Part shown: positions 63,948 to 64,000 of the stretch, in pieces
Layout of the letters: the number at the start of each line of letters is the position of its first letter
How positions within the stretch are numbered: position 1 is the stretch's first letter
Assembly (NCBI RefSeq): GCF_947495845.1
Contig: NZ_CANMAO010000010.1
Coordinates: 60,505-124,504 of the forward strand
Direction of reading: 5' to 3'
DNA from: an uncultured Endozoicomonas sp.
Lineage (GTDB): Bacteria > Pseudomonadota > Gammaproteobacteria > Pseudomonadales > Endozoicomonadaceae
DNA length: 64,000 nucleotides
Translations under genes and position numbers: made by a program
The notes under the pieces: generated by a model
The model's input: only the letters and a program-made list of their open reading frames with translations
What the model was told of the DNA's origin: nothing
The model's database searches: none

Positions 63948-64000
63948 AGCCTCACAGCTGCAAGATGTACAGAGGAGGTAGAAAAACACAGCCCGCACAA

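Larger units (their letters stand above)
61809..64000 (+). mobile_element. group II intron, 5' end and intron-encoded protein (3' end outside window)
   Basis: Starts GTGCGCCGTTGTGGCGCG, the GTGYG 5' splice-site consensus, directly after the IS66 tnpB remnant. A reverse transcriptase/maturase follows. Domains V-VI must lie right of the window. A candidate EBS1 (TGTGCG, 62091-62096, in a CAACT...AGTTG loop) pairs with the flanking CGCATA (61803-61808) through six pairs with one G-U, supporting the boundary. The intron is antisense to tnpB. Confidence 0.9.

Overview
The window looks like the chromosome of a marine gammaproteobacterium. Endozoicomonas or a close relative is my best guess (inference only), from rlmF and soxR of gammaproteobacterial type, tryptophanase, a DUF2860 outer-membrane protein, two LapBC/TolC-type secretion systems with giant surface proteins, a degenerate IS66, a group II intron and many short dispersed repeats. 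It is accessory-rich: about a third of the sequence encodes three giant secreted proteins.

Layout. 1-3725: 5' part of a BapA-like adhesin gene (minus strand, runs off the left edge). 3924-12668: a 2,914-residue protein with a DUF4347 domain, a calpain-type protease domain with its Cys/His/Asn triad, 13 Calx-beta-like repeats, 10 RCC1-like repeats and a dockerin-like end. 12693-17337: convergent TolC-ABC-HlyD operon, the likely exporter for one or both neighbours. 17678-28503: housekeeping and metabolic genes: rlmF; a dimethylarginine hydrolase with an amino-acid binding protein and a divergent sigma-54 activator; a Tat-exported SoxC-like sulfite dehydrogenase with its cytochrome; DUF2860 porin-like protein; a MATE pump divergent from its TetR regulator; an SGNH esterase. 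28639-44575: second type I secretion locus, with ABC-HlyD on one strand and TolC, a tiny lipoprotein and a 3,569-residue RTX adhesin on the other.

44670-55765: a sterol-desaturase-family enzyme, membrane proteins, soxR with a palindromic operator, two tRNA-Ser(UGA) genes behind a strong promoter, a KDSR-like SDR, a choice-of-anchor I lipoprotein, a DmdC-like acyl-CoA dehydrogenase and tryptophanase. 55874-59298: a large lysine- and AT-rich protein of unknown function that looks split by a frame change at an A7 tract. 59507-64000: nested mobile DNA: a MITE-like repeat, an IS66 whose tnpB and tnpC are broken by short insertions, and a group II intron inserted antisense into tnpB.

Most notable signals: (1) short insertion modules of exactly 17 nt and about 47-50 nt that break the IS66 genes at three places and also account exactly (17+48=65 nt) for the size difference between the two MITE copies; (2) the DUF4347-calpain-Calx-beta-RCC1 giant beside a dedicated exporter; (3) the possible phase-variable or slippage-joined large gene.
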